A stretch of DNA of 64,000 nt from Evansella clarkii (GTDB lineage Bacteria > Bacillota > Bacilli > Bacillales > Salisediminibacteriaceae): NCBI RefSeq assembly GCF_002019695.1, contig NZ_KV917376.1:3916974-3980973 (forward strand). Direction: 5' to 3'. The translations under genes and the position numbers were made by a program. Of this stretch, positions 1 to 8,689 are shown one piece after another (the first letter of the stretch is position 1; each line of letters starts with the position of its first letter). The notes under the pieces are model-generated. The model worked only from the letters and a program-made list of their open reading frames with translations, made no database searches and had not been told where the DNA came from.

Positions 1-115
1 TAAACCTTTAAAAATGCAATACACTGAAGCTTTTTTTATAGGGTTTTCTCTTATCTAAAAAGGCTTGAACTTCACTTTCTCCTTTTGAAACATCCAGACC
101 AATTACTGGATTCAT
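1..115 (-). pseudogene. IS110-family transposase, N-terminal fragment, frameshifted
   Basis: Reading leftwards from an ATG at 115, behind a good AGGAGAGG ribosome site, the protein begins MNPVIGLDVSKGESEVQAF, the typical start of Bacillaceae IS110-family (DEDD) recombinases with the first catalytic Asp in GLDVSKG. After 35 codons the frame hits TAA at 8-10. The expected KGL-type continuation is found in a different frame at the window edge, so a small indel has probably broken the gene. The rest lies outside the window, so whether other copies are intact cannot be seen. Confidence 0.75.
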
Positions 116-318
116 TCTATCTCTTCCTCTCCTGTATACTTACCAGTACCCCTATATCCATCTCCTAGTATCATAGCTTCGCTTGTTATTCGAGATCATT
201 GTCTCAACCAGCCTCAAACATGTTTCTATGAGTAGGGGGCGGACAGTTTAGTTGACGGGATCCAACGTCCCACGCACCCGTTCGTCCTACCCTGGCTACT
301 GATATCATAGGTCCTATA
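116..318 (-). ncRNA. IS110 left end, possible bridge-RNA region
   Basis: About 200 non-coding bases lie upstream of the IS110-type start codon and before the terminator of the next gene. In the IS110 group the non-coding left end, 5' of the recombinase, encodes the structured bridge RNA that pairs with target and donor DNA (established for the family). The stretch is GC-richer than its surroundings and contains short complementary segments. I cannot fold it or define the loops or exact element boundary by eye. The RNA assignment is inference from position. Confidence 0.4.
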
Positions 319-353
319 TAAAAAAGGTCAACCAGTAAAATCTGGTTAACCTT
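319..353 (-). terminator. Rho-independent terminator
   Basis: A 12-bp stem with one mismatch (324-335 with 342-353) closes a 6-nt loop and is followed on the minus strand by a run of T. It sits about 40 bp after the stop codon of the small membrane gene at 391-642. Confidence 0.75.
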
Positions 354-390
354 ATAATACGAACGCACCCGTTAGTTTAAGTGTATTACT

Positions 391-642
391 TCACAAATCT
401 AATATGGAATTTTGTTGTCTCCTTCCAGTGAAAACCAAACTAACGATAATTCCTACAATAAAGGAGCTTATAGTTTTTATAAGAAAATTATTAAGAAGTC
501 CGTCAGCTACATATTCTTTAAACTTTTGAGGTATGGTTGCTTCTGGAACCCAGTCAATTACATAGCCTATTCCTAATATTGTCGGTAAACTTAAGAGAAG
601 ATAAACTAGTATAAATGTTATTATAAATACTTTGAAGTTCAT
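391..642 (-). CDS. small membrane protein, unknown function
   Basis: This is an 83-residue protein with two hydrophobic segments (about residues 3-27 and 53-71) separated by a polar loop, ending in a basic GRRQQ stretch that suggests an inside C-terminus. A GGGAGG ribosome site stands 5-6 bases before the ATG and a terminator follows the stop, so the gene appears complete and monocistronic. I recognise no family. It stands next to the IS110 remnant and may be part of accessory DNA. Function unknown. Confidence 0.65.
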   Translation of the reverse strand: MNFKVFIITFILVYLLLSLPTILGIGYVIDWVPEATIPQKFKEYVADGLLNNFLIKTISSFIVGIIVSLVFTGRRQQNSILDL

Positions 643-778
643 TAAATCCTCCCATTTAATAATAAACTCCCTACTATAAACAACAACAGCAAGTACCTAC
701 TTTGCTAACGCTCCCTTTGATTGAAGAAATTATACTTCGTAACAGCCGTGTCCTTCTATTCAGTTGCTTTCATTCTGT

Positions 779-1507
779 TTATATTTCAATAACAGCTTGA
801 TACGCCAGATGGTCAGATGCGGACACGTCAAAAGTTACAGGGTGTGCTTCCAAAACGTTTACATCTTTACTGACGAAAATATAGTCGAGCCTGAGTTTCG
901 GCCTGCGGGATGGAAATGTATAATTACTTCCCCTCCCGGCGTTAGCATCCTTTAATTGTGCAGACACCTTTCTCCAGCTTTTTGAATGAGGCCTCATATT
1001 CCAGTCACCCAACAGTACTGACATATGTTTACTTTCCTTAACCTTACTTATTATATATTCTGTCTGCTTCTTATGAATGAAAGGCGCAAAACTTAAATGG
1101 GTGACAAAAAAACGTATTCTTTTACTGTCTATTTTTATATCTGTTTCCAATAAAGCTCTGTCTTCAATGACGCTTGGCAGAAAGTCGAACGGATAATTTT
1201 GTGTATGAATTATCGGAAACCTGGAGAGCAGAGCATTCCCATACTGCCTTATACCTTGTTTGCCTTTTTCCGTTATAGTTATGGCAGGGCCAAAGACACA
1301 ATGAAATTGAAGTTCGTCAGCTAAGCATTGTGTCTGGTCAACATAGTTGCTTCGGTTTGAAAAGTTTTTATCCACTTCATTTATCCCGATGACATCAGCA
1401 TTTACCGACTTAATAACATGACTGATTCTCTGAAGATTCACTTTCCTGTCCAGCCCTTTTCCATGGTGAATATTAAAGGTTAGTAGCCTTATTTTTATTA
1501 CCATCAC
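779..1507 (-). CDS. endonuclease/exonuclease/phosphatase (EEP) family hydrolase
   Basis: The 242-residue protein has the EEP fold signature in order: TFNIHHG (metal-binding Asn near residue 12), GINEVD (catalytic Glu about 44), THLSF and LLGDWNMRP mid-protein, DYIF, and a C-terminal SASDHLAY (catalytic Asp-His). Members cleave phosphodiesters or phosphomonoesters in nucleic acids, sphingomyelin or inositol phosphates. No signal peptide is visible, so it is probably cytosolic. The start is GTG at 1507 or ATG at 1504. It is the last gene of a minus-strand run, 54 bp after a phosphodiesterase-like gene, which favours a lipid or polyol-phosphate substrate over DNA. The substrate is inference. Confidence 0.85.
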   Translation of the reverse strand: MMVIKIRLLTFNIHHGKGLDRKVNLQRISHVIKSVNADVIGINEVDKNFSNRSNYVDQTQCLADELQFHCVFGPAITITEKGKQGIRQYGNALLSRFPIIHTQNYPFDFLPSVIEDRALLETDIKIDSKRIRFFVTHLSFAPFIHKKQTEYIISKVKESKHMSVLLGDWNMRPHSKSWRKVSAQLKDANAGRGSNYTFPSRRPKLRLDYIFVSKDVNVLEAHPVTFDVSASDHLAYQAVIEI

Positions 1508-1561
1508 CTGCTTTCCGGATGTAGTACAGACTGGAATATTGTGTGTCCCCCTTCCTGGATT

Positions 1562-3034
1562 TTAAGCATCCTTCTCATACAGGCTTAGAATATACTCCTT
1601 CAGGTCCACCAGCCTGCCAGGAAGAGGGTTTTCTTTTTCATCTCCCGTAACAATCAGAGGAATAATCGAGTCGAACTTATGTAAAGACCCATGGCTGCCG
1701 CCGTTATTATGTTTCGGATAATATTTGGAAGTAAATTCAAATCTAGGCCTTGCAGTTATCACTATCATCGGGCATTCCTGTGAAAATAAAGCGCCGTATA
1801 GTCTGGAAAGGATATCCGGATAATCATTAAATTCAATTATTGAATTATTCAGCGTCATATCCATGAGTGATATATCTCCGCTGACAGTCCAGCTCTGGCC
1901 GTATGGATCCTGGTAAGGCCCGTTTTTATAAAAAACAGCTGTCGTATCCGTTTTTCCGCCGGCAGTTACTACTATTTTATTTCCATCCTTCCAGGAAATT
2001 AAATCAATCCGTGTTTCCTTTTTTAATATATTTACTGCCTTTTCCTGCAGATTTTCTTTTAAAGGATAAATATAAGCCATCCGCTCATTGTTGCAAACAA
2101 CTAGTTCATGTTTTTCGGAGACCTTTTCGCCGAGCTGCAAAACGTTAAAAGCTTTAAGATGTTGATCGAGGTCGATGTTATGCTCCGCTTTTTCCTTGCC
2201 AATTCCCGTCTGTCCATGATCACTTGTAATTATAAAAATATTTTCCTTAACCGCTTTTTCCCAGGAACTGTAGGCATTCAGCAGCCGCTCAATCTGCCGG
2301 TCCACTTTAATTAAAGATAACTCTCCCTTTTCCGGACCGGTCCTGTGAAGTCTGTGGTCATTATCAGGCAGATAAACCATCATGAAATCAGGCTGGCTGC
2401 CACGGTTAATTAGTTCTCTCGCCGCTGAGATGGAAAATTGATCATTAATCCCGTATAAATGCCTCATTCCGCTGGAAAAGCTTTTTAATTTAGTTTTCAT
2501 ATGTCCAGGATAGGCCATCGCTCCTAAAAAGAGCGTTTCCGGACCACTGATAAGCTGTTCCTTATGTATACCCAATAGATTTTTATAAGGAAACAGTATT
2601 TTATGCTGCTCGTACCCTCTGTGAATAATCAGGTTAATGCTCGCGGAGGATTTTCCCCGGTCTGCTAAGTCTTCAAAAATTGTTTTTGTTTGTTTATTTA
2701 AGTGCTTCTGATTAAGATTAACGAGTATATTTTGAGAGCAGTTTTTTATCCCCAGTTTACTGACAGGGGCTGCGCCATTCATATAGTTAATCATTTGCTT
2801 TTTTTCAGGGTCGTACCATATTAAACCAGGAATTTTATGTTCGTCGGGAAAGGCACCGGTTAATAGTGATGCATCTATTGATGCAGTCATCGTCGGAAAA
2901 ACCGTGACGCAATCCATTCTTAATTCACCATGGTCCACTAAATACTGCAAAGCCGGTATGCATCTGGCTGCTAATCCCTCATTAAGGATATTTGGCATTA
3001 ACGAATCAACTAATATAAAAATGACTTTTTTCAT
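1562..3034 (-). CDS. alkaline-phosphatase-superfamily phosphodiesterase (NPP-like)
   Basis: The 490-residue protein resembles type I phosphodiesterase/nucleotide pyrophosphatase enzymes. The metal ligand Asp10 lies in ILVDSLMP, the probable nucleophile Thr49 in FPTMTAS, and further ligands in DNDHRLHRTGP (about 225-235), TSDHGQTG (about 270) and HGSLHKFD near the C-terminus. All expected metal sites look present, so it should be active on a phosphodiester or phosphomonoester. No signal peptide is seen. The AAAGGA ribosome site supports the ATG. It pairs with a diverged paralogue at 6932-8449 and sits among an EEP hydrolase, a lipid kinase and a glycosyltransferase. The natural substrate cannot be read from sequence. 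Confidence 0.85.
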   Translation of the reverse strand: MKKVIFILVDSLMPNILNEGLAARCIPALQYLVDHGELRMDCVTVFPTMTASIDASLLTGAFPDEHKIPGLIWYDPEKKQMINYMNGAAPVSKLGIKNCSQNILVNLNQKHLNKQTKTIFEDLADRGKSSASINLIIHRGYEQHKILFPYKNLLGIHKEQLISGPETLFLGAMAYPGHMKTKLKSFSSGMRHLYGINDQFSISAARELINRGSQPDFMMVYLPDNDHRLHRTGPEKGELSLIKVDRQIERLLNAYSSWEKAVKENIFIITSDHGQTGIGKEKAEHNIDLDQHLKAFNVLQLGEKVSEKHELVVCNNERMAYIYPLKENLQEKAVNILKKETRIDLISWKDGNKIVVTAGGKTDTTAVFYKNGPYQDPYGQSWTVSGDISLMDMTLNNSIIEFNDYPDILSRLYGALFSQECPMIVITARPRFEFTSKYYPKHNNGGSHGSLHKFDSIIPLIVTGDEKENPLPGRLVDLKEYILSLYEKDA

Positions 3035-3098
3035 TAAAATATCCTTTCCATTTTAATCCTTCCTGCCATTCTGCTGCCAGAAGCCTGGCACATAAATA

Positions 3099-3257
3099 TT
3101 ATTTTTGCCACAGCCTTTTTGTATCTAAAGGTATGTAAACTTTCTCCCCGGAAATCTCACGGTGAATCAAAGGATTTTTGAATAGGTCGTTCACATCATA
3201 TTTTTCCTGGCCACGCCTTACTTCATTCTGTATCATAACCGAATAATTTGTAATCAT
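3099..3257 (-). CDS. small protein (52 aa), unknown
   Basis: An ATG at 3257 preceded by a GAGGGTGA ribosome site opens a 52-codon frame beginning MITNYSVMIQNEVRR and ending DTKRLWQK. It fills most of the gap between the zinc dehydrogenase (ends 3373) and the phosphodiesterase (starts 3034), on the same strand. The product is soluble, mixed-charge and mostly basic at the C-terminus. No family is recognised. The strong ribosome site and operon position argue that it is translated. Confidence 0.55.
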   Translation of the reverse strand: MITNYSVMIQNEVRRGQEKYDVNDLFKNPLIHREISGEKVYIPLDTKRLWQK

Positions 3258-3372
3258 TTATGTCACCCTCGAAAAAGTTATAATGGAATGAATTGCAATT
3301 ATAATATTAAAATTATTGGTTTTTTCTATTCAAAATTAATAACCTGTTGGTGTATCAGCTGTACCACCGTAG

Positions 3373-4599
3373 TTAATGTTCAAATACTACTTTCATTGTC
3401 TTGCCCTTTTTTTTGTTTCCTGCAGTGGACAGAGCTTCACGGTAATTATCTATTGGAAAGCGGTGGCTGACGAGGAGAGAGAGATCTGCTTTGCCTGATT
3501 GCATAAGATCCACAGCAATCTGCAGGGTCCTTTTTTTCTCCCCGTTTAATTCGTCCATTCCGTAAGCAAAGGTTCCTTTTACTTCCAGTTCATTCAGCCA
3601 GATCATCGTCATATCCAGATTATCAATGAATCCTGCTAATCCAATGAGGACCACTTTCCCCCCTTTCCGGGCGAACCGAAGAGAATCATGGAGACTTTTT
3701 TTATTGCCGACACATTCGTAAACGATGTCCGCACCGCCATGGACAATCGGTTCGCCAAACACAGGATGCAATATATCCGCTTCTAAAGATTTGGCTGCTT
3801 CCGCAATATAATCTTTTTTATGTGACAGAATTACCGCCTGGTCAGTCCCGTAAAGTTCCGCTAATTCCGCCTGAAATGGATGTTTCGCCAACGTAATTAT
3901 TTTACATGGAATATCTAATGCTCGTATGGCCGCAATTACACATATTCCGATGACCCCGGCACCTATGACGAAGACGGTATCTCCAGGTTTAGGTATATTG
4001 CGCAAAACAGCATGTAATGCACATGCGAATGGTTCCGCAAGCACACCATTCAGATCATTCACATTCTCGGGCAATTTAATAATCTGGCTTTTGTGTGCAA
4101 CGATATACTTCCCCCAGCTGCCCCCTGTATCTTTACAGGTTCCTGTCAGGAGCCCTGGTGAGATGGATCCGTTATTCATATGCTGGCACAGATTATAATT
4201 CCCTTGCGCGCATTCATAGCATTGGGGAGACATCCCTCTGGCTTCGCAGGACAGAATTGGATCAATAACCACCCTTTCCCCAACAGACAGATCTGTCACT
4301 TTATCCCCAACAGCTGATATGGATCCGGTCATTTCGTGGCCTACCGTGAACGGAAAGGAAACAAATGGTGATGTGGCAGGGCTGTCATTCAGATAAATCA
4401 GATTCAGATCACTTCCGCAAATCCCGCCGTACTTTACTTCAATTTCTGCCCATTCACCGTTGGGAAGAGCGGGTTTATCCACCTCCCTCAGTTTAAGGCA
4501 GGAAAATGGCGACTCTACATAAAACGAGGAATTTACTTTACCCATCGCCTTAGAAAAGGCATACCTTGGAATACTTAAATCAAATTGAACAGCTTTCAT
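3373..4599 (-). CDS. zinc-dependent alcohol dehydrogenase (MDR family)
   Basis: The 408-residue medium-chain dehydrogenase has catalytic-zinc motifs CGSDLN and VGHEMTG, a structural-zinc Cys cluster (SCEARG, then CYECAQGNYNLC), and the cofactor Rossmann motif GAGVIG at about residue 213. It should oxidise a secondary alcohol or polyol with NAD(P). The threonine/sorbitol dehydrogenase branch is the nearest relative I recognise, but the substrate is open. At 408 residues it is longer than the usual 340-350, with insertions around the structural-zinc lobe and before the GGADIVYECVG segment. It follows the class II aldolase gene by 93 bp on the same strand, suggesting consecutive steps on one carbon skeleton. 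Confidence 0.85.
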   Translation of the reverse strand: MKAVQFDLSIPRYAFSKAMGKVNSSFYVESPFSCLKLREVDKPALPNGEWAEIEVKYGGICGSDLNLIYLNDSPATSPFVSFPFTVGHEMTGSISAVGDKVTDLSVGERVVIDPILSCEARGMSPQCYECAQGNYNLCQHMNNGSISPGLLTGTCKDTGGSWGKYIVAHKSQIIKLPENVNDLNGVLAEPFACALHAVLRNIPKPGDTVFVIGAGVIGICVIAAIRALDIPCKIITLAKHPFQAELAELYGTDQAVILSHKKDYIAEAAKSLEADILHPVFGEPIVHGGADIVYECVGNKKSLHDSLRFARKGGKVVLIGLAGFIDNLDMTMIWLNELEVKGTFAYGMDELNGEKKRTLQIAVDLMQSGKADLSLLVSHRFPIDNYREALSTAGNKKKGKTMKVVFEH

Positions 4600-4692
4600 G
4601 TTTTCACCAGCTTTCTTTCCAAATATATACTTCTGATGCAGTTAATGGGGTTTTTGCAAAGGCTTCCCGGCCGCTGACTGCTACAAGTGTTA

Positions 4693-5784
4693 TTAATGCA
4701 TAGGAACCTGTGGAATGATTTTTCCTTCAATGCGATCGAAAATGTCGTTAAGGTCCCGGCCAGTAATTGTCAGCCCGTGGTTTTTCAGTCCGATCACAGT
4801 CCGTCCCGGGTCAGGTGATTTGCTTACCAGTTCTGCCACGTTCTCCGCTAATTCAATCGTACCGCATGGATAATTAAACTGTGTTGCTTCTACTCCGTCC
4901 ATCCATGCGTGAATATGGACGATCGCACCTACATCCGGGTGTTCCCGGTAAATCATCCAATGTTCAATAGCATCCACAGAAGCACGTTTCGGCTTAATCT
5001 TCGGAGGAATGCTTACCTTCATTGATTTTTTTTCATCGTCATAACCGGAAATGTACAGAAAGTCTTTTCCTACCTCATTCATATTCGATTTATCGATCCC
5101 GCTTGCACTCATCCAGAAATTACTTCCATCTTTCCGCGCACTTAAATTTCCATAGCTTAAACCTCCTATGCCGTATAACTTATTTAAATGCCTGATATCT
5201 CTTTCTGTTAATACTTCTTCCAGAGGGAACGGTGCAGGCAGCAGATTTAAGCTGTCCAGTTTTTTTCCTGAATCTCTTAAAGAGCCAGTAACTTCATCCC
5301 CCTCCCACAAAGGCTCCGGTAAATCCTCATAATAATCATTGTTAATTACTAATCGTGATAAAGCCAGAGGCTCTAACCGCTCATATATTTTTCCAAATGT
5401 ATCTTCATCGCTTTGGCCGGAAGCAAAAGTAATGCTGTAGCGGCCCTGTTCAGGTGTCAGAAAATAAATTTCTGTTTCTTCTTTCGTATGAACCACATAC
5501 ATAAGATGGTTAGCAAGGGTTCTGATTAAATATGGATAGGCTTCCTTATGAATATCAGCCGGGTATTCGTCAGCTACAATGATGGATACAACAAATGTAG
5601 CCTGCGAATGCCTTCTGAACGGCCGGGGATTTTCATTGTCTGTTAAATGAAAAACAAGTTTTACATTCTCTTCCGGGGAAGGCATGTATATAAAATCCTT
5701 GGAGGAAAATGTCTGTTTAATTCCCTCCGTAAGCCACTGTGTAAAAGAGTTTGCCGGTTCTCCATTAATCGTAAATGTATTCAT
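4693..5784 (-). CDS. class II aldolase/adducin-family protein with extra N-terminal domain
   Basis: The 363-residue protein has two parts. Residues 1 to about 195 form a domain I do not recognise. The rest is a class II aldolase/adducin domain with GIGGLSYGNLSAR, SASGIDK, the zinc-binding HIHAWMDG (about residue 290) and a third ligand in GLKNHGL. Typical enzymes (fuculose or ribulose phosphate aldolases and epimerases) are about 210-230 residues, so the fusion is unusual. A GGAGGGG ribosome site supports the start. It heads the minus-strand run 5784-779 and is divergent from the lipid-kinase-like gene at 5913. The substrate is unknown. Confidence 0.8.
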   Translation of the reverse strand: MNTFTINGEPANSFTQWLTEGIKQTFSSKDFIYMPSPEENVKLVFHLTDNENPRPFRRHSQATFVVSIIVADEYPADIHKEAYPYLIRTLANHLMYVVHTKEETEIYFLTPEQGRYSITFASGQSDEDTFGKIYERLEPLALSRLVINNDYYEDLPEPLWEGDEVTGSLRDSGKKLDSLNLLPAPFPLEEVLTERDIRHLNKLYGIGGLSYGNLSARKDGSNFWMSASGIDKSNMNEVGKDFLYISGYDDEKKSMKVSIPPKIKPKRASVDAIEHWMIYREHPDVGAIVHIHAWMDGVEATQFNYPCGTIELAENVAELVSKSPDPGRTVIGLKNHGLTITGRDLNDIFDRIEGKIIPQVPMH

Positions 5785-5912
5785 ACTGTAACCCCTCCTG
5801 CATCTGTAAATATTTTCATCTTCTTAGGATAATATTTTCTTTAAAAACCAAAATTATACACAAACTAAACGATATTGCTGTTTACACAGACAAGACTGAC
5901 GAGGTGAAAAAA

Positions 5913-6797
5913 ATGTATGGTTTTATCGTTAACAGAGCCTCCGGCAATGGAACAGGAAAGAAAGTGTGGAAGAAAGTTGAAAAAGAACTCATGCTGGACA
6001 GCAAACCATATCTTGTCCGCCATACAGAAAGCCCTGCAGACACAGCAAAAGCTGTCACTGAACTCTTTAACAGCAAGGTAAAAGCAATTATTGCGGTTGG
6101 AGGGGACGGCACTATTAATGAAGTGGTCAACAGGCTGGTCCCCAAAGATATTCCACTGGGTGTCATTCCGGCAGGCTCAGGTAATGACTTCGCCCGTTGT
6201 CTCGGAATACCTATGGATTATAAAAAAGCATTACGGCGTATTTTCGAAAACAACCCAGTAAAAACAGATTTGCTGTACACAGGCTCCCGTTATTGTTTAA
6301 CAGTTACCGGCATAGGTTTCGACGGCAAAATAGCAGAGACAGTGAACCGGTCTTTTTATAAGAGCTGGTTTAATCAGTTGAGGCTCGGGAAGCTGACTTA
6401 TGTGGCCAGTATGCTGGAAGTATTAAAAACCTATAAGCCGACAAACGTGAAAATCACTATAGACAATGAAGAACTTTTTTTTTCAAAAGTGTGGCTTGTT
6501 GCTGTGGCTAATGCTCCAAACTATGGGGGTGGCATTCGCATTTGTCCTGAGGCGGTGCATAATGACGGGCTGCTGGACATTTGTATTGCCCATGGGCTCA
6601 GCAGGTGGGAGCTGCTTCGTTTGTTCCCGAAAGCATATAAAGGCGGCCATCTTCGGGATAAAAAAGTTAGTTTTTTTAAAGGGAAAGATGTTTACTTACA
6701 ATCAGACACGCCTGTCCTTGTTCAGGGTGACGGAGAGTTAATCATGACAAGTCCTGTTCGGCTCCAAATAAAAAAAGATGCCCTACAGGTTATGTGA
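5913..6797 (+). CDS. diacylglycerol/lipid kinase (YegS/BmrU/DgkB type)
   Basis: The start is ATG 5913, behind GAGGTGA; the open frame extends farther upstream but without a ribosome site. The 294-residue product has the lipid-kinase catalytic domain: FIVNRASGNGTG at the N-terminus (phosphate-binding loop), GGDGTINEVVN (about residue 60) and GVIPAGSGNDFAR (about 80), then the C-terminal beta-sandwich. It phosphorylates diacylglycerol or a related lipid alcohol with ATP at the membrane face. It is divergent from the aldolase gene and convergent with 6820-8449. A terminator overlaps its 3' end. The glycosyltransferase at 8690 uses the same class of lipid substrate. Confidence 0.88.
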   Translation: MYGFIVNRASGNGTGKKVWKKVEKELMLDSKPYLVRHTESPADTAKAVTELFNSKVKAIIAVGGDGTINEVVNRLVPKDIPLGVIPAGSGNDFARCLGIPMDYKKALRRIFENNPVKTDLLYTGSRYCLTVTGIGFDGKIAETVNRSFYKSWFNQLRLGKLTYVASMLEVLKTYKPTNVKITIDNEELFFSKVWLVAVANAPNYGGGIRICPEAVHNDGLLDICIAHGLSRWELLRLFPKAYKGGHLRDKKVSFFKGKDVYLQSDTPVLVQGDGELIMTSPVRLQIKKDALQVM

Positions 6798-6808
6798 GAG
6801 CATCTTTT
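6773..6808 (+). terminator. terminator overlapping the 3' end of the lipid kinase gene
   Basis: A perfect 9-bp stem (6773-6781 with 6800-6808) spans the last codons and stop of the kinase gene and ends in a T tract. Complementary A and T runs make it potentially bidirectional, separating the converging genes. Confidence 0.6.
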
Positions 6809-6819
6809 CTCTTTATAGT

Positions 6820-6969
6820 TTAAGTTAACAGCACATCCGGATTCTCGATTTCTTCGGGTTCTTTGTTGCCATGTTCGTTTTTGATATTTAGATAAGAATA
6901 TTCATGCATAAGGAGTTCATAAACCGTTCCTTCAAGAATTACTTTTAATTTTTCCAGCTGTTGCTTCAT
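6820..6969 (-). CDS. small protein (49 aa), overlaps end of phosphodiesterase gene
   Basis: An ATG at 6969 with a GGTGAT ribosome site starts a 49-codon frame (MKQQLEKLKVILEGTVYELL, then a Glu/Asn-rich tail). It overlaps the last 38 bases of the upstream phosphodiesterase-like gene in another frame, so translational coupling is likely. The N-terminal half is amphipathic and looks helical. No family is recognised. The overlap and ribosome site support it being real. Confidence 0.55.
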   Translation of the reverse strand: MKQQLEKLKVILEGTVYELLMHEYSYLNIKNEHGNKEPEEIENPDVLLT

Positions 6970-8449
6970 TATAATCACCATCCCTTTCAATTAAGTTCAA
7001 AATCCACCTTTTCAAATCCACAATACGCATGAACTCCGGCTTTGTACTCGTTCCGGCCACAATCATTGGAATTAATGAATCGTCTTTATGAAATCCGCCA
7101 TGGCTGGCCCCATTATTGTGCTTCGGTGTACTCTCTCCAATGAATTCATATCCTGGTTTTACAGAAGCAATAATATAGTTTCCTTTATGAGAGTGCAGCG
7201 CACTGTAAAGTCTCATTAATCCATCAGGGTAATTTCCATACTGAATTTCCTTTCCTTCCACAGTTAAATCAAGAATGTGGGGATCACCTTCCAGTGACCA
7301 ATGCTGGTTATATTCATCTGACATATTACCGTTTTTACTGAATTTTAGTTTCCCTTCTTTTTCACCAGATATAACATGAATGTACTGCTCTTCTTTCCAG
7401 GCAATCATCTCTATCCGCGAATCCTCCTGCAATACCTCGGCTATTTTTTGCAGCGGTACTGCTTCCGGCTTCAAGGAATAAATAAAGCATGATCTCAAAT
7501 TCATCCCAAGGACAATCTGGTCTTCAGCCTGAACTCCTTTTCTAAGCTTTGAAATTTTAAAAGGACTAAGTAGTTTACGCAAATCAACTAAGGAATTTTC
7601 TCTTGAATCTCCTACAACTGCCTGACCATTATCGCCCATCAACAGCCAGATATTTTCCGATAATGCCTGCTCCCGGGAAGGAAATGCATTCAGAACTTTT
7701 TTCAGCTGAAGATCCATCTCCTTAATTCCTTTTACATCCATTGGCCCTCTTTTATGTACATTTTTATCATGATCTGGAAAATAGACAATCGAAAAATCCG
7801 GAATTTTCCCTGCTTTTATTAGACAGGTAAATTCCTGTACTGAGAAATTGTTGTTAAAGCCGTATTTGTTCCATATGCAGCTGTACTTCCGGCCGGAACT
7901 GAGTCTGGCCAGTTTGCCATAGACAAACTCATCAGGAGCATGTGTGTTAATTGATTCTTTCATATTTAGAAAAAACCTTATTAATCCGGGGACTTTTAAC
8001 TGATGTGGAACCGCTCCCCGGTAAACTAAAGCATTAATGGAGGCGGAAGTTTTTCCGGCCTGGTGCAGGTCTTCATAAATAGTTGCAACTGAAGGATTTA
8101 AGTGTTCATTGTTTAATCGGTATAAAGCATCATAGATCCCTTTAGATAATCCGAGCTTAAGCAGTTCAATAACATTGGTGCCGTAGTTAATTATTCTGTT
8201 TTCCTCGTGGTTAAACCAGACTAACGCGGGAACCCCATGCCGGTCGGAGTACTGGCCCGTTATTAAAGTACTTTCAACATTAACTGATATTGCCGGAAAA
8301 GGGGTTACCACTTCAGGAAAATACTGGGCATGCTCCAGGAAATAGCTGAATGCAGGCAGCGATTCTTCTTTTAACGCTTTCTGAAACGGTTTATCCATTA
8401 AAGTGTCAAGCATGATTAGTATTATTTTTTTTCTTTTTTTAACATCCAT
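6932..8449 (-). CDS. alkaline-phosphatase-superfamily protein, diverged NPP-like paralogue
   Basis: The 505-residue protein (start ATG 8449, AAAGGA site; an upstream in-frame ATG at 8458 lacks spacing) aligns by eye along its length with 1562-3034. It keeps the first metal Asp (MLDTLMD) and the C-terminal HGGFHKDD. Two key places differ: the nucleophile motif reads FPAISVN, giving Ser where the paralogue has Thr, and the SDHG metal motif reads GDNG, replacing His with Asn. DHDKNVHKRGP is conserved. It may be altered in activity or specificity rather than dead. It is followed by an overlapping 49-residue gene and divergent from the glycosyltransferase at 8690. Confidence 0.82.
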   Translation of the reverse strand: MDVKKRKKIILIMLDTLMDKPFQKALKEESLPAFSYFLEHAQYFPEVVTPFPAISVNVESTLITGQYSDRHGVPALVWFNHEENRIINYGTNVIELLKLGLSKGIYDALYRLNNEHLNPSVATIYEDLHQAGKTSASINALVYRGAVPHQLKVPGLIRFFLNMKESINTHAPDEFVYGKLARLSSGRKYSCIWNKYGFNNNFSVQEFTCLIKAGKIPDFSIVYFPDHDKNVHKRGPMDVKGIKEMDLQLKKVLNAFPSREQALSENIWLLMGDNGQAVVGDSRENSLVDLRKLLSPFKISKLRKGVQAEDQIVLGMNLRSCFIYSLKPEAVPLQKIAEVLQEDSRIEMIAWKEEQYIHVISGEKEGKLKFSKNGNMSDEYNQHWSLEGDPHILDLTVEGKEIQYGNYPDGLMRLYSALHSHKGNYIIASVKPGYEFIGESTPKHNNGASHGGFHKDDSLIPMIVAGTSTKPEFMRIVDLKRWILNLIERDGDYNEATAGKIKSNS

Positions 8450-8689
8450 TTTTACCATCCTTTAAAACGCACTATATGAAAAACAAATCATTATTGCCGG
8501 TAAGGGAGTTTGGTTTTAGTATGGGAAATCATTGCTATGTTATGTATCTGGGAATAAATCAGGGATATTTCCAGCTGGATAAATCCTTCCAATCGGAAAA
8601 GTGAATGATTCTTAAGTTGCTATCTAACACTAAACTTGAAACCCCGGATTTATATATCAGTTATGAATTGAAGAAAGTGAGGAATTAAA

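Noticed and set aside
272-373. 11-bp direct repeat ACGCACCCGTT (272-282 and 363-373)
   Set aside because: One copy is in the IS110 end and the other in the next gene's 3' region. It could be a target-site trace but is too short to argue from alone.
5775-5912. N-terminal extension of the lipid kinase
   Set aside because: The extra 46 residues lack family similarity, and a good ribosome site sits just before ATG 5913.
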